From NCBI GenBank assembly GCA_945897915.1, contig CAMDGB010000014.1, forward strand, positions 1 to 49,554: DNA of 49,554 bases, in the 5' to 3' direction. This DNA is from Chryseobacterium gleum (lineage in GTDB: Bacteria > Bacteroidota > Bacteroidia > Flavobacteriales > Flavobacteriaceae). The translations under genes and the position numbers were made by a program. Shown here in pieces: positions 1 to 8,489 of the stretch; position 1 is the first letter of the stretch, and every line of letters begins with the position of its first letter. The notes under the pieces were generated by a model. It saw nothing but the letters and a program-made list of their open reading frames with translations, was not told the origin of the DNA and did no database searches.

Positions 1-2
1 CA

Positions 3-1139
3 TTTAACGTTACTTTATTATTTCCAATAGTACTATTTATTTGGATGGCAAGTTCATATTTTTGGTCAATTGATAAAGCGGCAACAATACCAGCTATTTA
101 CAAAGAAATCTTTTTGTTATTAATTCCTGCGGCTTTTTTAATCATGCGGCCGTTTAATAAAAATCAAGTTTATAAATTAATAAAATATTATAGCTATGCA
201 ATGGTGTTTTATGCAGGTTTTTTTCTATTAAGAGCATGGATTAGATATATGATTTCAGGAGACCAAAGGGCTTTTTTCTATCATGGTGAATACGACAATG
301 ATTTTGGATTGGTACCAAAATTACTAAACGCAATACACGTATCTGTTTACATGGCTGTGGCATTTTTTTACTTCTTAAATCAGGAAATAAAAAAGAAGTT
401 TGATATCATTTGTGCCGCTATTCTTTTCGGATTTATTTTTTTACTATCTTCTAAAAACATAATTATTGTGTTTGTGCTCTTAATTGGACTTCATTTTTTT
501 TATTTTTCAAAATCGTCAAGCAAAATGCGTTTGAGAAATTTATCCATTTTAACCCTAATTTTAGTAGCTGTATTTAGTTTTAGTAAAATAAAAAATAGAT
601 TTTTAGTCGAATTTCAATCCAACACCAACACCAGCGTAAGCCATAGCGTTTACAATGAGGCAGATGAAGGCGTTAATTATGTAAGCATATATGAAGCTTG
701 GAACAACGAGACATTTTCACAGGGTGATTATTTTCCAGGTACTGCTTTCAGGGTGTATCAATTCCGAATGTTTTTAGAAATTTTTAGTGAAGAACCTTTG
801 TTTTGGAAAGGATTAGGTTTAAATGCTTCACAACCTAAACTTATAGAAAAAGAGAAAAAATACGAGCTTTATCCAGGATACGGATTGTTTAATTTTCATA
901 ATCAATATGTTCAAAATTTTGCCGAACTTGGTTTCATAGGTTTTTTAGTTTTGATTACAATTTTAGCTATTAATATAAAAAACGCATTCAAACGTAAAGA
1001 TTTTATACATATTTCTTTTGCTATTCTAATCATAAGCTTATTTTTGACAGAATCTTTTTTATGGAGACAAAGAGGCGTGGTTTTCTTTACTATTTTTTAT
1101 TGTTTGTTTAATACAACACTTCTACACAATAAGAAATAA
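3..1139 (+). CDS. O-antigen ligase/polymerase-like membrane protein (5' end outside window)
   Basis: The protein is almost entirely hydrophobic, with many predicted membrane helices and a loop containing FHNQYVQNFAELGFIG near the C-terminus. That loop is the usual HNxYLxxxAExGxxG signature of the Wzy_C/WaaL family, which polymerises or ligates lipid-linked glycans on the outer face of the inner membrane. An ATG exists at 45, but the frame is open to the first base of the window and the upstream codons also encode hydrophobic residues, so the real start is probably outside. It is followed at 50 nt by a nucleotide-sugar enzyme and a polyprenyl-phosphate sugar transferase, which fits an exopolysaccharide or O-antigen cluster. 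Polymerase and ligase cannot be separated by sequence alone. Confidence 0.75.
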   Translation, partial: FNVTLLFPIVLFIWMASSYFWSIDKAATIPAIYKEIFLLLIPAAFLIMRPFNKNQVYKLIKYYSYAMVFYAGFFLLRAWIRYMISGDQRAFFYHGEYDNDFGLVPKLLNAIHVSVYMAVAFFYFLNQEIKKKFDIICAAILFGFIFLLSSKNIIIVFVLLIGLHFFYFSKSSSKMRLRNLSILTLILVAVFSFSKIKNRFLVEFQSNTNTSVSHSVYNEADEGVNYVSIYEAWNNETFSQGDYFPGTAFRVYQFRMFLEIFSEEPLFWKGLGLNASQPKLIEKEKKYELYPGYGLFNFHNQYVQNFAELGFIGFLVLITILAINIKNAFKRKDFIHISFAILIISLFLTESFLWRQRGVVFFTIFYCLFNTTLLHNKK

Positions 1140-1189
1140 ATTTTTACGTTTACTTAGTTAACATAATTCCTTTTTAGAAATAATAACTA

Positions 1190-2173
1190 ATGAAAAGAAT
1201 ATTAATTACTGGCGCAGCAGGTTTTTTAGGATCACATCTTTGTGATCGATTTATCAAAGAAGGTTATTTTGTTATTGGTATGGATAATTTAATTACTGGA
1301 GATTTAAAAAACATAGAGCACCTATTTAAAGAAAAAAACTTTGAATTTTATCATCATGATATTACTAAATTTGTTCATGTTCCCGGTGAATTAGATTATA
1401 TTTTACATTTTGCTTCTCCAGCTAGTCCGATCGATTATTTAAAAATTCCTATTCAAACTCTAAAAGTAGGCTCCTTAGGAACACACAATTTATTAGGATT
1501 AGCACGAGTTAAAAAAGCAAGAATACTTATCGCTTCAACTTCAGAAATTTATGGTGATCCATTAGTGCACCCACAAACTGAAGAGTATTATGGAAACGTA
1601 AACACAATAGGGCCTCGAGGGGTTTATGATGAAGCCAAACGTTTTCAAGAATCCATTACTATGGCTTACCACACTTTTCATGGTGTAGAAACCAGAATTG
1701 CCCGTATTTTTAATACTTACGGACCAAGAATGCGATTAAATGATGGGCGAGTAATTCCTGCATTTATTGGCCAAGCACTTCGTGGTGAAGATTTAACGAT
1801 TTTTGGAGACGGAAGTCAAACCCGCTCATTTTGTTATGTTACGGATCAAGTAGAAGGCATTTATAGATTATTACTCTCCGATTACCATTTACCTGTAAAT
1901 ATTGGAAATCCAGACGAAATCACTATTTCTGATTTTGCAGATGAAATTATTAAATTAACAGGAACCAAACAAAAGGTTATTTATAAAGACTTACCTGTTA
2001 ACGACCCAATGCAACGCCAGCCTGATATTACTAAGGCCAAAGAAATTTTAGGATGGACGGCTAAAGTAAAAAGAGAAGAAGGAATGAAAATTACTTACGC
2101 GTATTTTAAATCCCTTTCACCTGAAGAATTAGCAAAAGAAGAACACAAAGATTTTTCAAAATACATTTATTAG
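1190..2173 (+). CDS. UDP-glucuronate decarboxylase-like SDR (UDP-xylose synthase type)
   Basis: This is an extended short-chain dehydrogenase of 327 residues. The NAD-binding GAAGFLGSH motif sits at residues 8-16, a STSEIYGDP active-site segment at 116-124, and the catalytic pair is Tyr146/Lys150 in GVYDEAK. The segment [12 protein letters not shown] is typical of UDP-glucuronate decarboxylases and close dTDP-glucose dehydratase relatives. The expected reaction is NAD-dependent oxidation and decarboxylation of UDP-glucuronate to UDP-xylose in the cytoplasm, feeding glycan assembly. It lies between a ligase-like membrane protein and a sugar transferase, with only 1 nt before the latter, so all three are probably one operon. 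Confidence 0.85.
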   Translation: MKRILITGAAGFLGSHLCDRFIKEGYFVIGMDNLITGDLKNIEHLFKEKNFEFYHHDITKFVHVPGELDYILHFASPASPIDYLKIPIQTLKVGSLGTHNLLGLARVKKARILIASTSEIYGDPLVHPQTEEYYGNVNTIGPRGVYDEAKRFQESITMAYHTFHGVETRIARIFNTYGPRMRLNDGRVIPAFIGQALRGEDLTIFGDGSQTRSFCYVTDQVEGIYRLLLSDYHLPVNIGNPDEITISDFADEIIKLTGTKQKVIYKDLPVNDPMQRQPDITKAKEILGWTAKVKREEGMKITYAYFKSLSPEELAKEEHKDFSKYIY

Positions 2174-2174
2174 T

Positions 2175-3527
2175 TTGAAGTCAAAAACAGGAAGATATTC
2201 AGGATTTATTAGACCGCTAATTGCTTTTATAGATTTATTATTAATAAATCTATTAATTTTAGTCTGTCTTCGTTCCGCTATGAGTAATTTTGGTTATCAT
2301 ACTATTTTGTCGCTTTCCTGGATAGTTATCTCCTATTATTCAGGGTATTACGAGGTATATAGGTTCACTAAAGAAATTACAATCCTAGGAAAACTTCTAA
2401 AGCAGTTCGTTTTTATCAGTTTAATCACATTCGCATACGTTGGTTATAAATATAAATATGTAACGCCAGATGAAGTTTGGAACTATATTGCTTTTTCTTT
2501 TATTTCTGTGGGGGTTGTTAAATTTTCAATTTTTTTTCTCCTAAAAAAATATCGATTATTATATGGAGGGAATATAAGAAATGTGATCATTTTAGGAAAT
2601 GGCAAAGACGTAGAAGAATTAAAATTATTTTTTACTACCAAACCTAATTATGGGTATAATTTAATGAACGTTTTTAGTTTAAAAATAAATAAAAAAGAAG
2701 AAATTAAAGCGTGTTATGAGTTTATAACCAAAAATAAAGTGGATGAAATTTATGGCTCATTAAACACGCTCAACACCACGGATTTAGAAGGCCTAATACA
2801 TTTTGCAGACAACAATCTTAAAACAATAAAATTGCTCCCAGACAGCAAAAACAGAATGTTACGTAACTTAGCCGTTGAATACTATGGTTATGTGCCAATT
2901 ATTTCGCTAAGAACCATTCCATTAGATAAAGTAATTAATAAAAGAATCAAACATTTTTTTGATTTTGTGTTTTCATTACTTGTAATTTTATTGCTTTTGT
3001 CATGGTTAACGCCTTTAATAGCCTTACTAATAAAAATGGAATCTAAAGGCCCCGTTTTCTTTAAACAAAGAAGAAACGGATTGAACTATAAAGAGTTTTA
3101 TTGTTATAAATTTAGATCTATGCGATTAAATTCTAAAGCAGATTTAGAACAAGTTCAAAAAAACGACCCAAGAGTAACTAAATTTGGAAAAATATTAAGA
3201 AAATTTAGCATCGATGAGTTGCCACAATTTTTCAATGTATTATTAGGAGATATGTCGGTTGTAGGACCAAGACCCCATATGGTTAGTCATACGGAAATGT
3301 ATGCAAAAAGTATTGATAAGTTTATGGTTAGACACTTTATTAAACCTGGAATTACTGGTTTAGCACAAATAAACGGCTGCAGAGGAGAAGTAGAAACCGA
3401 AAAGGACATTGTAAATAGAGTTAAATTCGATATTTTTTATCTAGAAAATTGGTCTATTTTGTTAGATTTAAAAATAATACATAAAACTGTTATTAATACT
3501 ATTAAAGGCGAAGAAAAAGCATATTAA
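2175..3527 (+). CDS. Undecaprenyl-phosphate sugar-1-phosphate transferase (polyprenyl glycosylphosphotransferase)
   Basis: This 450-residue protein has the two-part build of WbaP/WcaJ-type initiating transferases. Four or five membrane segments fill residues 12-125, a Rossmann-like soluble part spans about 130-250, one helix lies at 260-285, and the catalytic bacterial sugar transferase domain runs from about 290 to 447. Visible motifs are KFRSM, DPRVTKFG, a DELPQFFNVLLGDMSVVGPRP block and a KPGITGLAQ segment. It should transfer a sugar phosphate to undecaprenyl phosphate and so start repeat-unit synthesis. The start is a TTG one base after the preceding stop; the next in-frame Met would remove the first membrane helix, so TTG is preferred. 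Confidence 0.88.
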   Translation: MKSKTGRYSGFIRPLIAFIDLLLINLLILVCLRSAMSNFGYHTILSLSWIVISYYSGYYEVYRFTKEITILGKLLKQFVFISLITFAYVGYKYKYVTPDEVWNYIAFSFISVGVVKFSIFFLLKKYRLLYGGNIRNVIILGNGKDVEELKLFFTTKPNYGYNLMNVFSLKINKKEEIKACYEFITKNKVDEIYGSLNTLNTTDLEGLIHFADNNLKTIKLLPDSKNRMLRNLAVEYYGYVPIISLRTIPLDKVINKRIKHFFDFVFSLLVILLLLSWLTPLIALLIKMESKGPVFFKQRRNGLNYKEFYCYKFRSMRLNSKADLEQVQKNDPRVTKFGKILRKFSIDELPQFFNVLLGDMSVVGPRPHMVSHTEMYAKSIDKFMVRHFIKPGITGLAQINGCRGEVETEKDIVNRVKFDIFYLENWSILLDLKIIHKTVINTIKGEEKAY

Positions 3528-3570
3528 CTTTAATTTAAAGAAAAAACTTCTTATTTTTTATTAGAGAGAC

Positions 3571-3578
3571 TATTTTTG
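3571..3578 (+). promoter_or_regulatory. Candidate -7 promoter element for purD
   Basis: TATTTTTG matches the Bacteroidetes -7 consensus TAnnTTTG and lies 26 nt upstream of the purD ATG. No clear TTG at the -33 position is seen, so the call rests on the -7 box and location only. Confidence 0.45.
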
Positions 3579-3604
3579 CACCAATATAAAAACCACACAC
3601 AATC

Positions 3605-4876
3605 ATGAATATTTTACTTTTAGGGTCTGGCGGAAGAGAACACGCTTTTGCTTGGAAAATGACTCAAAGCCCATTATGTAGTCAACTTTTTGTGGCACCG
3701 GGTAATGCTGGAACCGTAAAAATTGCTACAAACGCAAATATCAATCCAAATGATTTTAAAGCAATTAAACAATTTGTTTTAGCAAATGCAATCGAAATGG
3801 TAGTGGTTGGCCCAGAAGATCCTTTAGTAAAAGGTATTTATGATTTCTTTAAAAATGATACTCAAATTTCACATATTCCTGTAATTGGCCCTTCAAAGTT
3901 AGGTGCGCAATTAGAAGGAAGTAAAGAATTTGCTAAAGAATTTTTAGTTAAAAATAATATTCCAACTGCAAAGTATGAAAGTTTTACTTCAGAAACAGTT
4001 GAAAAAGGATATGCTTTTTTGGAAACATTATCTCCGCCATATGTCCTAAAAGCAGATGGTTTAGCCGCCGGGAAAGGCGTGGTAATTCTGAATGATATAC
4101 AAGACGCAAAAGATGAATTGAAAGCCATGTTAGTGGATGCAAAATTTGGTTCAGCTAGCGCAAAAGTAGTAATTGAAGAGTTTTTAGACGGAATTGAGTT
4201 AAGTTGTTTTGTCTTAACTGATGGAAAAAATTACAAAATATTACCCACAGCAAAAGATTACAAACGAATTGGTGAAGCCGACACTGGATTGAACACAGGC
4301 GGAATGGGCGCGATTTCTCCAGTACCTTTTGCAGACACTACTTTAATGCAAAAAATTGAAGACCAAATTGTGATTCCTACCATTAAGGGGTTAAAAAACG
4401 ACAATATTGAATACAAAGGATTTGTATTTATTGGCTTGATAAAAGTTGGCGATAATCCGGTTGTAATTGAATATAATGTGAGAATGGGTGATCCAGAAAC
4501 AGAAGTAGTTATCCCAAGAATAAAAAGTGATTTAGTTGCTTTGTTTCATGCAGTTGCTAATGAAAAATTAGACGATTTCGAATTGGAAATAGACGAAAGA
4601 TCAGCTGCAGCTGTTGTAGTTGTTTCAGGAGGCTATCCTGAAGAATTTGAAAAAGGCAAAGAAATTTTTGGTTTAGACGACAAAACAGATTCTTTAATTT
4701 TTCACGCAGGGACCAAAGAAGAATACGGGAAAATTTTATCTAACGGGGGGCGAGTATTAGTAGTAACATCCTTCGGAGAAACATTCAAAACAGCAACAAA
4801 AAAATCTTATCAAACCATAGAAAGTCTAAAGTTTGATAAGATGAATTATAGAAAAGATATAGGATTCGATTTATAA
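3605..4876 (+). CDS. purD: Phosphoribosylamine--glycine ligase
   Basis: This is the purine biosynthesis enzyme that joins glycine to phosphoribosylamine using ATP (GAR synthetase). The 423-residue length is normal. The N-terminal GSGGREHA motif, the ATP-grasp core with KADGLAAGKGV, IEEFLDGIELS, and the metal/ATP site EYNVRMGDPETE are all present. It starts at ATG after a 77-nt spacer from the polysaccharide genes and has its own candidate -7 box, so it is probably transcribed separately. It converges with a small membrane-protein gene only 15 nt away. No other pur genes are in the window, as is common in Flavobacteriaceae. Confidence 0.97.
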   Translation: MNILLLGSGGREHAFAWKMTQSPLCSQLFVAPGNAGTVKIATNANINPNDFKAIKQFVLANAIEMVVVGPEDPLVKGIYDFFKNDTQISHIPVIGPSKLGAQLEGSKEFAKEFLVKNNIPTAKYESFTSETVEKGYAFLETLSPPYVLKADGLAAGKGVVILNDIQDAKDELKAMLVDAKFGSASAKVVIEEFLDGIELSCFVLTDGKNYKILPTAKDYKRIGEADTGLNTGGMGAISPVPFADTTLMQKIEDQIVIPTIKGLKNDNIEYKGFVFIGLIKVGDNPVVIEYNVRMGDPETEVVIPRIKSDLVALFHAVANEKLDDFELEIDERSAAAVVVVSGGYPEEFEKGKEIFGLDDKTDSLIFHAGTKEEYGKILSNGGRVLVVTSFGETFKTATKKSYQTIESLKFDKMNYRKDIGFDL

Positions 4877-4891
4877 TAGAACCTATTCTTT

Positions 4892-5125
4892 TTATTTAGT
4901 TAAGAAAGAGTGTGCTGAAGTATCTTGTTCATCAGCTCCAGATTTTTTGAAAATCTGTAATTGTTTTGTCCAGAAAAAGGCCCAATAACAACAAGTAAAA
5001 ATAAATACCCAATTGATTATATTTGCCACCCACCAATTTGTTAATTCTATACTTCTTAAAAAGTCCATTGGTACAAAAAGTACTTCAACAAATAAAAATT
5101 GTATTGCTTCGAAAAATGCTTTCAT
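4892..5125 (-). CDS. Small membrane protein, DUF6341-like
   Basis: This 77-residue protein has a hydrophobic helix around residues 30-53 with an ENWW-like motif (LTNWWVANIINWVF) and a short charged, cytoplasm-like tail. I recognise it as the flavobacterial family usually labelled DUF6341; the function is unknown. It is divergent from a second unknown membrane protein (DUF6427-like), and a good promoter for it lies inside that neighbour's start region. The same neighbourhood (purD, this gene, DUF6427, upp, DUF4254, GT9) is familiar from Flavobacterium genomes. The family name is from memory; the membrane topology is read from the sequence. Confidence 0.75.
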   Translation of the reverse strand: MKAFFEAIQFLFVEVLFVPMDFLRSIELTNWWVANIINWVFIFTCCYWAFFWTKQLQIFKKSGADEQDTSAHSFLTK

Positions 5126-5146
5126 TTTATTATTATATTTACACTA

Positions 5147-5176
5147 CAAAAATATAAAATATATTTATGATTGCAA
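5147..5176 (-). promoter_or_regulatory. Promoter of the DUF6341-like gene
   Basis: On the minus strand this reads TTG (5174-5176), a 19-nt spacer, then TATTTTTG (5147-5154). It fits the Bacteroidetes -33/-7 consensus exactly and lies 21 nt upstream of the ATG. The -33 box sits inside the first codons of the divergent DUF6427-like gene. Confidence 0.65.
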
Positions 5177-6093
5177 GTCTTTTTAGTAAAACTCGACCAA
5201 TAAATTACGTATTAATATTAATAATGTTGTTTTCTTGCTTTTTTTTGTTCCAATTTCAGGTTCCAAATGAAGAATTTACATCAGTCGATCTGTTTTCAAA
5301 AATTGGAGTTTTTGTGTTACTATTGTTTTCGTTTTTTCTGGTAAATTTTATTTCACTCAAAAACACCTTAACTCAAAACGATAATTATGCAATACTATTG
5401 TTTCTAGTTTTTATATTATTATTTCCATCTGTACTAAATAATATTAAAATTGTGTTATCAAATGTATTTTTGTTATTAGCTTTACGAAGGTTAATTTCTT
5501 TAAAAACATTAAATTCATCAAAGGAAAAAATATTTGATGCTTCTTTCTGGATTTTCCTTTCTGCTATTTTTCACTTTTGGAGTATTTTATATATTGTTTT
5601 AGTTTTTATTTCAATTATTTTTCACTCGGGGAAAGAATATAAAAACTGGATTTTACCATTTGTTTCATTTCTTTGTGTTTGGATTTTATATATTGCTACC
5701 AGCTTAATATTATTTGATAACTATTCCATTAATAAAGCTGTTTTTCAGATAAGTTTTAATTTTTTTGAATTTAAAAATGTGTATCAAAACATGGCATTGT
5801 CCATATTTGTTTCTATTTCTGCATTGTTTTTTGCTTCTCAAACAATTGACTATCAAAACAAACCTTTAAACATGCAGTCGTCTTATAAACAAGTTTATTT
5901 TGCTTTTCTTTTAGCTGTGGGAATTTATATTTTTTCAGCAAATAAATCTAACGATTTACTGATGTATACTTTTGCACCGCTAGCTATTTTAGGTGCAAAT
6001 ATGTTTGAAAAAATGAAGAATTCTATTTACAAAGAAGTGTCTTTATTTTTGTTGTTAGGCGTGGGGTTATTTTTCTTTTTTGTTCAATTATAA
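5167..6093 (+). CDS. Polytopic membrane protein, DUF6427-like
   Basis: The 308-residue protein is dominated by about nine hydrophobic stretches, beginning MIASLFSKTRPINYVL, with very short polar loops. I recognise it as the flavobacterial DUF6427 family, which has no assigned function. It has no signal peptide beyond the first helix and no catalytic motif that I can see. The gene is divergent from the small DUF6341-like gene and convergent with upp, sharing a 6-bp palindrome TTATAA in which the two stop codons abut. Conserved linkage to upp and a glycosyltransferase hints at a cell-envelope role, but that is only inference. Confidence 0.75.
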   Translation: MIASLFSKTRPINYVLILIMLFSCFFLFQFQVPNEEFTSVDLFSKIGVFVLLLFSFFLVNFISLKNTLTQNDNYAILLFLVFILLFPSVLNNIKIVLSNVFLLLALRRLISLKTLNSSKEKIFDASFWIFLSAIFHFWSILYIVLVFISIIFHSGKEYKNWILPFVSFLCVWILYIATSLILFDNYSINKAVFQISFNFFEFKNVYQNMALSIFVSISALFFASQTIDYQNKPLNMQSSYKQVYFAFLLAVGIYIFSANKSNDLLMYTFAPLAILGANMFEKMKNSIYKEVSLFLLLGVGLFFFFVQL

Positions 6094-6741
6094 TTTATTT
6101 CCATACGCTAAATCACCCGCGTCACCTAAACCAGGAATAATATAGTTTTTTTCATTTAACTTTTCGTCTAATGAAGCTACCCATAAATGGCAGTTTTCTG
6201 GCAAATTTTCTTCCAAGTATTTAATGCCTTCTGGAGCAGCAATAACAACAGCAATATGGATTTCTTTTGGCTGTTGCGTAGCTAAAATTTTATTTAAAAC
6301 AGCAATTAATGATTGTCCGGTTGCTAACATTGGGTCCACTAAAATTAATGTTTTATTATTCATGTTCGGCACAGCTTGGTATTCCACTAAAATATCGAAA
6401 TTCTCATCGGAATTATAATGATTTCTATAAGCCGAAATAAATCCATTTTCCGCACCATCAAAATAGTTTAAAAAACCTTGATGTAATGTCAAACCGGCTC
6501 TCAGAATAGAACACAATACTATTTTTTCTGCTATTTCTGAAGTATTTTTTATACCTAACGGAGTGGTTACAGCTACATTATTATACGTTAGTTTTTTACT
6601 AATTTCATAAGCCAAAATTTCACCAATTCGCTCCATGTTTCTCCTGAAACGCATGGCATCTTTTTGAACGTTTACCGCTCTAATTTGATTTAAAAACTGA
6701 TTTAAAACACTATTTTCTTCGGAAATATATTGAATATTCAT
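6088..6741 (-). CDS. upp: Uracil phosphoribosyltransferase
   Basis: This is the pyrimidine salvage enzyme that makes UMP from uracil and PRPP. The 217-residue protein has the PRPP-binding loop LVDPMLATGQSL and the C-terminal uracil-binding segment PGLGDAGDLAYG. It is more divergent from E. coli Upp at the N-terminus, as usual for Bacteroidetes. The ATG at 6741 gives the normal family length. It is divergent from the DUF4254 gene with 69 bp between starts and convergent with the DUF6427-like gene, so it is probably monocistronic. Confidence 0.93.
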   Translation of the reverse strand: MNIQYISEENSVLNQFLNQIRAVNVQKDAMRFRRNMERIGEILAYEISKKLTYNNVAVTTPLGIKNTSEIAEKIVLCSILRAGLTLHQGFLNYFDGAENGFISAYRNHYNSDENFDILVEYQAVPNMNNKTLILVDPMLATGQSLIAVLNKILATQQPKEIHIAVVIAAPEGIKYLEENLPENCHLWVASLDEKLNEKNYIIPGLGDAGDLAYGNKL

Positions 6742-6784
6742 GTGAGATAATTTGTAATTTATGGTTAAAAGTACAAAAAATCCT

Positions 6785-6792
6785 TATTTTTG
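6785..6792 (+). promoter_or_regulatory. Candidate -7 element for the DUF4254-GT9 operon
   Basis: TATTTTTG matches TAnnTTTG and lies 18 nt before the DUF4254 start. A weak TTA rather than TTG is present at the expected -33 spacing. Confidence 0.4.
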
Positions 6793-6810
6793 TAAATTAA
6801 ATCAGAAACT

Positions 6811-7416
6811 ATGTTTGCAGAATTCGCCTTTCCCATTTTTGAACAAGCTATAAAAGTGTATCATGTTATTGATGATGTATATCAGCCAGTAGTTAATCCT
6901 TATGAAAAAGGTTCGGTAGAACATTTATTATTTGCCAAAAACTGGGTGGATACGGTGCAATGGCATTATGAAGATATTGTGCGCGATCCAAATATTGATC
7001 CCATTGCAGCGTTAGATTTAAAACGAAAAATTGATGCCTCGAACCAAGTTAGAACTGATATGGTAGAATATATTGATGGTTATTTTCTACAAAAATATGC
7101 ACACGTTCAAGTGAAACCAAATGCAAGAATTAATACTGAAAGTCCAGCTTGGGCAATTGATAGATTATCTATTTTAGCATTGAAAATTTACCACATGAAT
7201 GAAGAAGCTACTCGCGAAGAAGCCACTGCAGAACACCGAGCAAAATGCCAAGAAAAATTAAATGTATTGTTAGACCAAAAAAACGATATGTTTATTTCAA
7301 TCAGTCAATTGGTGGAAGACATTGAAAATGGTGACAAATTCATGAAGGGGTACAAACAAATGAAAATGTACAACGACGCCGATTTGAATCCAGTTTTGTA
7401 TCAAAATAAAAAATAA
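6811..7416 (+). CDS. DUF4254 domain protein
   Basis: The 201-residue soluble, mainly helical protein contains the conserved HLLFAKNWVDTVQWHYEDIVRDPNI block and NVLLDQKNDMFISISQLVEDI that characterise DUF4254. No enzymatic motif or signal peptide is visible and the biochemical role is unknown. It ends exactly where the GT9 glycosyltransferase begins (0 nt), so the two are translated together; this pairing with an ADP-heptose-type transferase is common in Bacteroidetes. That suggests a role in lipopolysaccharide core assembly, but the sequence does not prove it. Confidence 0.85.
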   Translation: MFAEFAFPIFEQAIKVYHVIDDVYQPVVNPYEKGSVEHLLFAKNWVDTVQWHYEDIVRDPNIDPIAALDLKRKIDASNQVRTDMVEYIDGYFLQKYAHVQVKPNARINTESPAWAIDRLSILALKIYHMNEEATREEATAEHRAKCQEKLNVLLDQKNDMFISISQLVEDIENGDKFMKGYKQMKMYNDADLNPVLYQNKK

Positions 7417-8448
7417 ATGTCTTCTCACATTTTAGTTATTCGGCTTTCAGCTATGGGCGATGTCGCTATGACCGTTCCTGTACTGAGAGCTTTTTCTTTG
7501 CAATATCCCAACGTGAAAATTACGGTAGTTTCTCGACCGTTTTTTAAACCTTTTTTTGACGATATTGAAAACATAACTTTTTTTCCAATTGATTTAAAAG
7601 AAAGACACCAAGGTTTTTTAGGACTTTTACGTTTATTTTCTGATTTGCGAAAACTAAATATTGATACCGTTGCCGATTTACATAATGTCTTACGATCAAA
7701 AATTATCACTACACTTTTCGCTTTAAATGGCAAAAAAGTAGCTGCTACAGATAAAGGCAGAAAAGACAAAAAAGCACTTACAAAGTTAGCCATCAAAACT
7801 ATTTCTCCAATAAAATCAATGTTCGAACGACATGTTGAAACGTTTGAAAAATTAGGTTTTCAAATCAATTTAAATACTCCCACATTTCCAGAAAAAACGA
7901 TTTTATCTGAAGATATAATAAAAATTACAGGTAAAAAAGCAGAAAATTGGATTGGAATAGCACCTTTTGCACAATACGAAAGTAAAGTCTACCCAACAGA
8001 TTTGATACAACAAGTAATAGATGATTTAGCCAAAAACACTTCAAATAAAATTTTATTATTTGGTGGCGGAACAGAAGAAATTAAGCAACTAAATCAGCTA
8101 AAAAATAACCATGAAAATGTACTTGTTTTAGCCGGAAAAACCAATTTGAAAGCAGAATTAGCCATTATTTCTAATTTAAACATCATGCTTTCTATGGATT
8201 CTGGTAATGCGCATATTGCTGCAATGTTAGGTGTAAAAGTAATTACACTTTGGGGCGCCACACACCCTTTTGCAGGATTTCAACCGTTTCATCAACCTGA
8301 TGATTTTAGTTTGACTTCAGATAACAAACAATACCCTTTTTTACCTACTTCGGTGTACGGAAATAAAAAAGTAGCAGGCTATGAAAATGCAATGCGAACG
8401 ATTTTACCTTCTCAGGTTATTGAAAAAATAAATTCCAACCTTACCTAA
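7417..8448 (+). CDS. Glycosyltransferase family 9 (heptosyltransferase-like)
   Basis: The 343-residue cytoplasmic protein has the two-Rossmann-domain layout of GT9 enzymes such as WaaC/WaaF. It begins ILVIRLSAMGDVAMTVPVLRAF, the characteristic N-terminal loop with the catalytic Asp region. It carries the nucleotide-sugar site MLSMDSGNAHIAAMLGVKVITLWGATHP near residues 260-290. It should transfer a heptose or related sugar to the lipid A-core. It follows the DUF4254 gene without spacing. The acceptor cannot be deduced. Confidence 0.88.
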   Translation: MSSHILVIRLSAMGDVAMTVPVLRAFSLQYPNVKITVVSRPFFKPFFDDIENITFFPIDLKERHQGFLGLLRLFSDLRKLNIDTVADLHNVLRSKIITTLFALNGKKVAATDKGRKDKKALTKLAIKTISPIKSMFERHVETFEKLGFQINLNTPTFPEKTILSEDIIKITGKKAENWIGIAPFAQYESKVYPTDLIQQVIDDLAKNTSNKILLFGGGTEEIKQLNQLKNNHENVLVLAGKTNLKAELAIISNLNIMLSMDSGNAHIAAMLGVKVITLWGATHPFAGFQPFHQPDDFSLTSDNKQYPFLPTSVYGNKKVAGYENAMRTILPSQVIEKINSNLT

Positions 8449-8473
8449 ATAAAATTGGAATTGGAATTTTTTA
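8430..8473 (+). terminator. Possible terminator after GT9
   Basis: AAATTCCAA at 8430-8438 can pair with TTGGAATTT at 8461-8469, which is followed by a short T run. The stem starts inside the last codons of the GT9 gene and the loop is long, so this is a weak call. Confidence 0.4.
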
Positions 8474-8489
8474 TTTGAGATTTTAAAGA

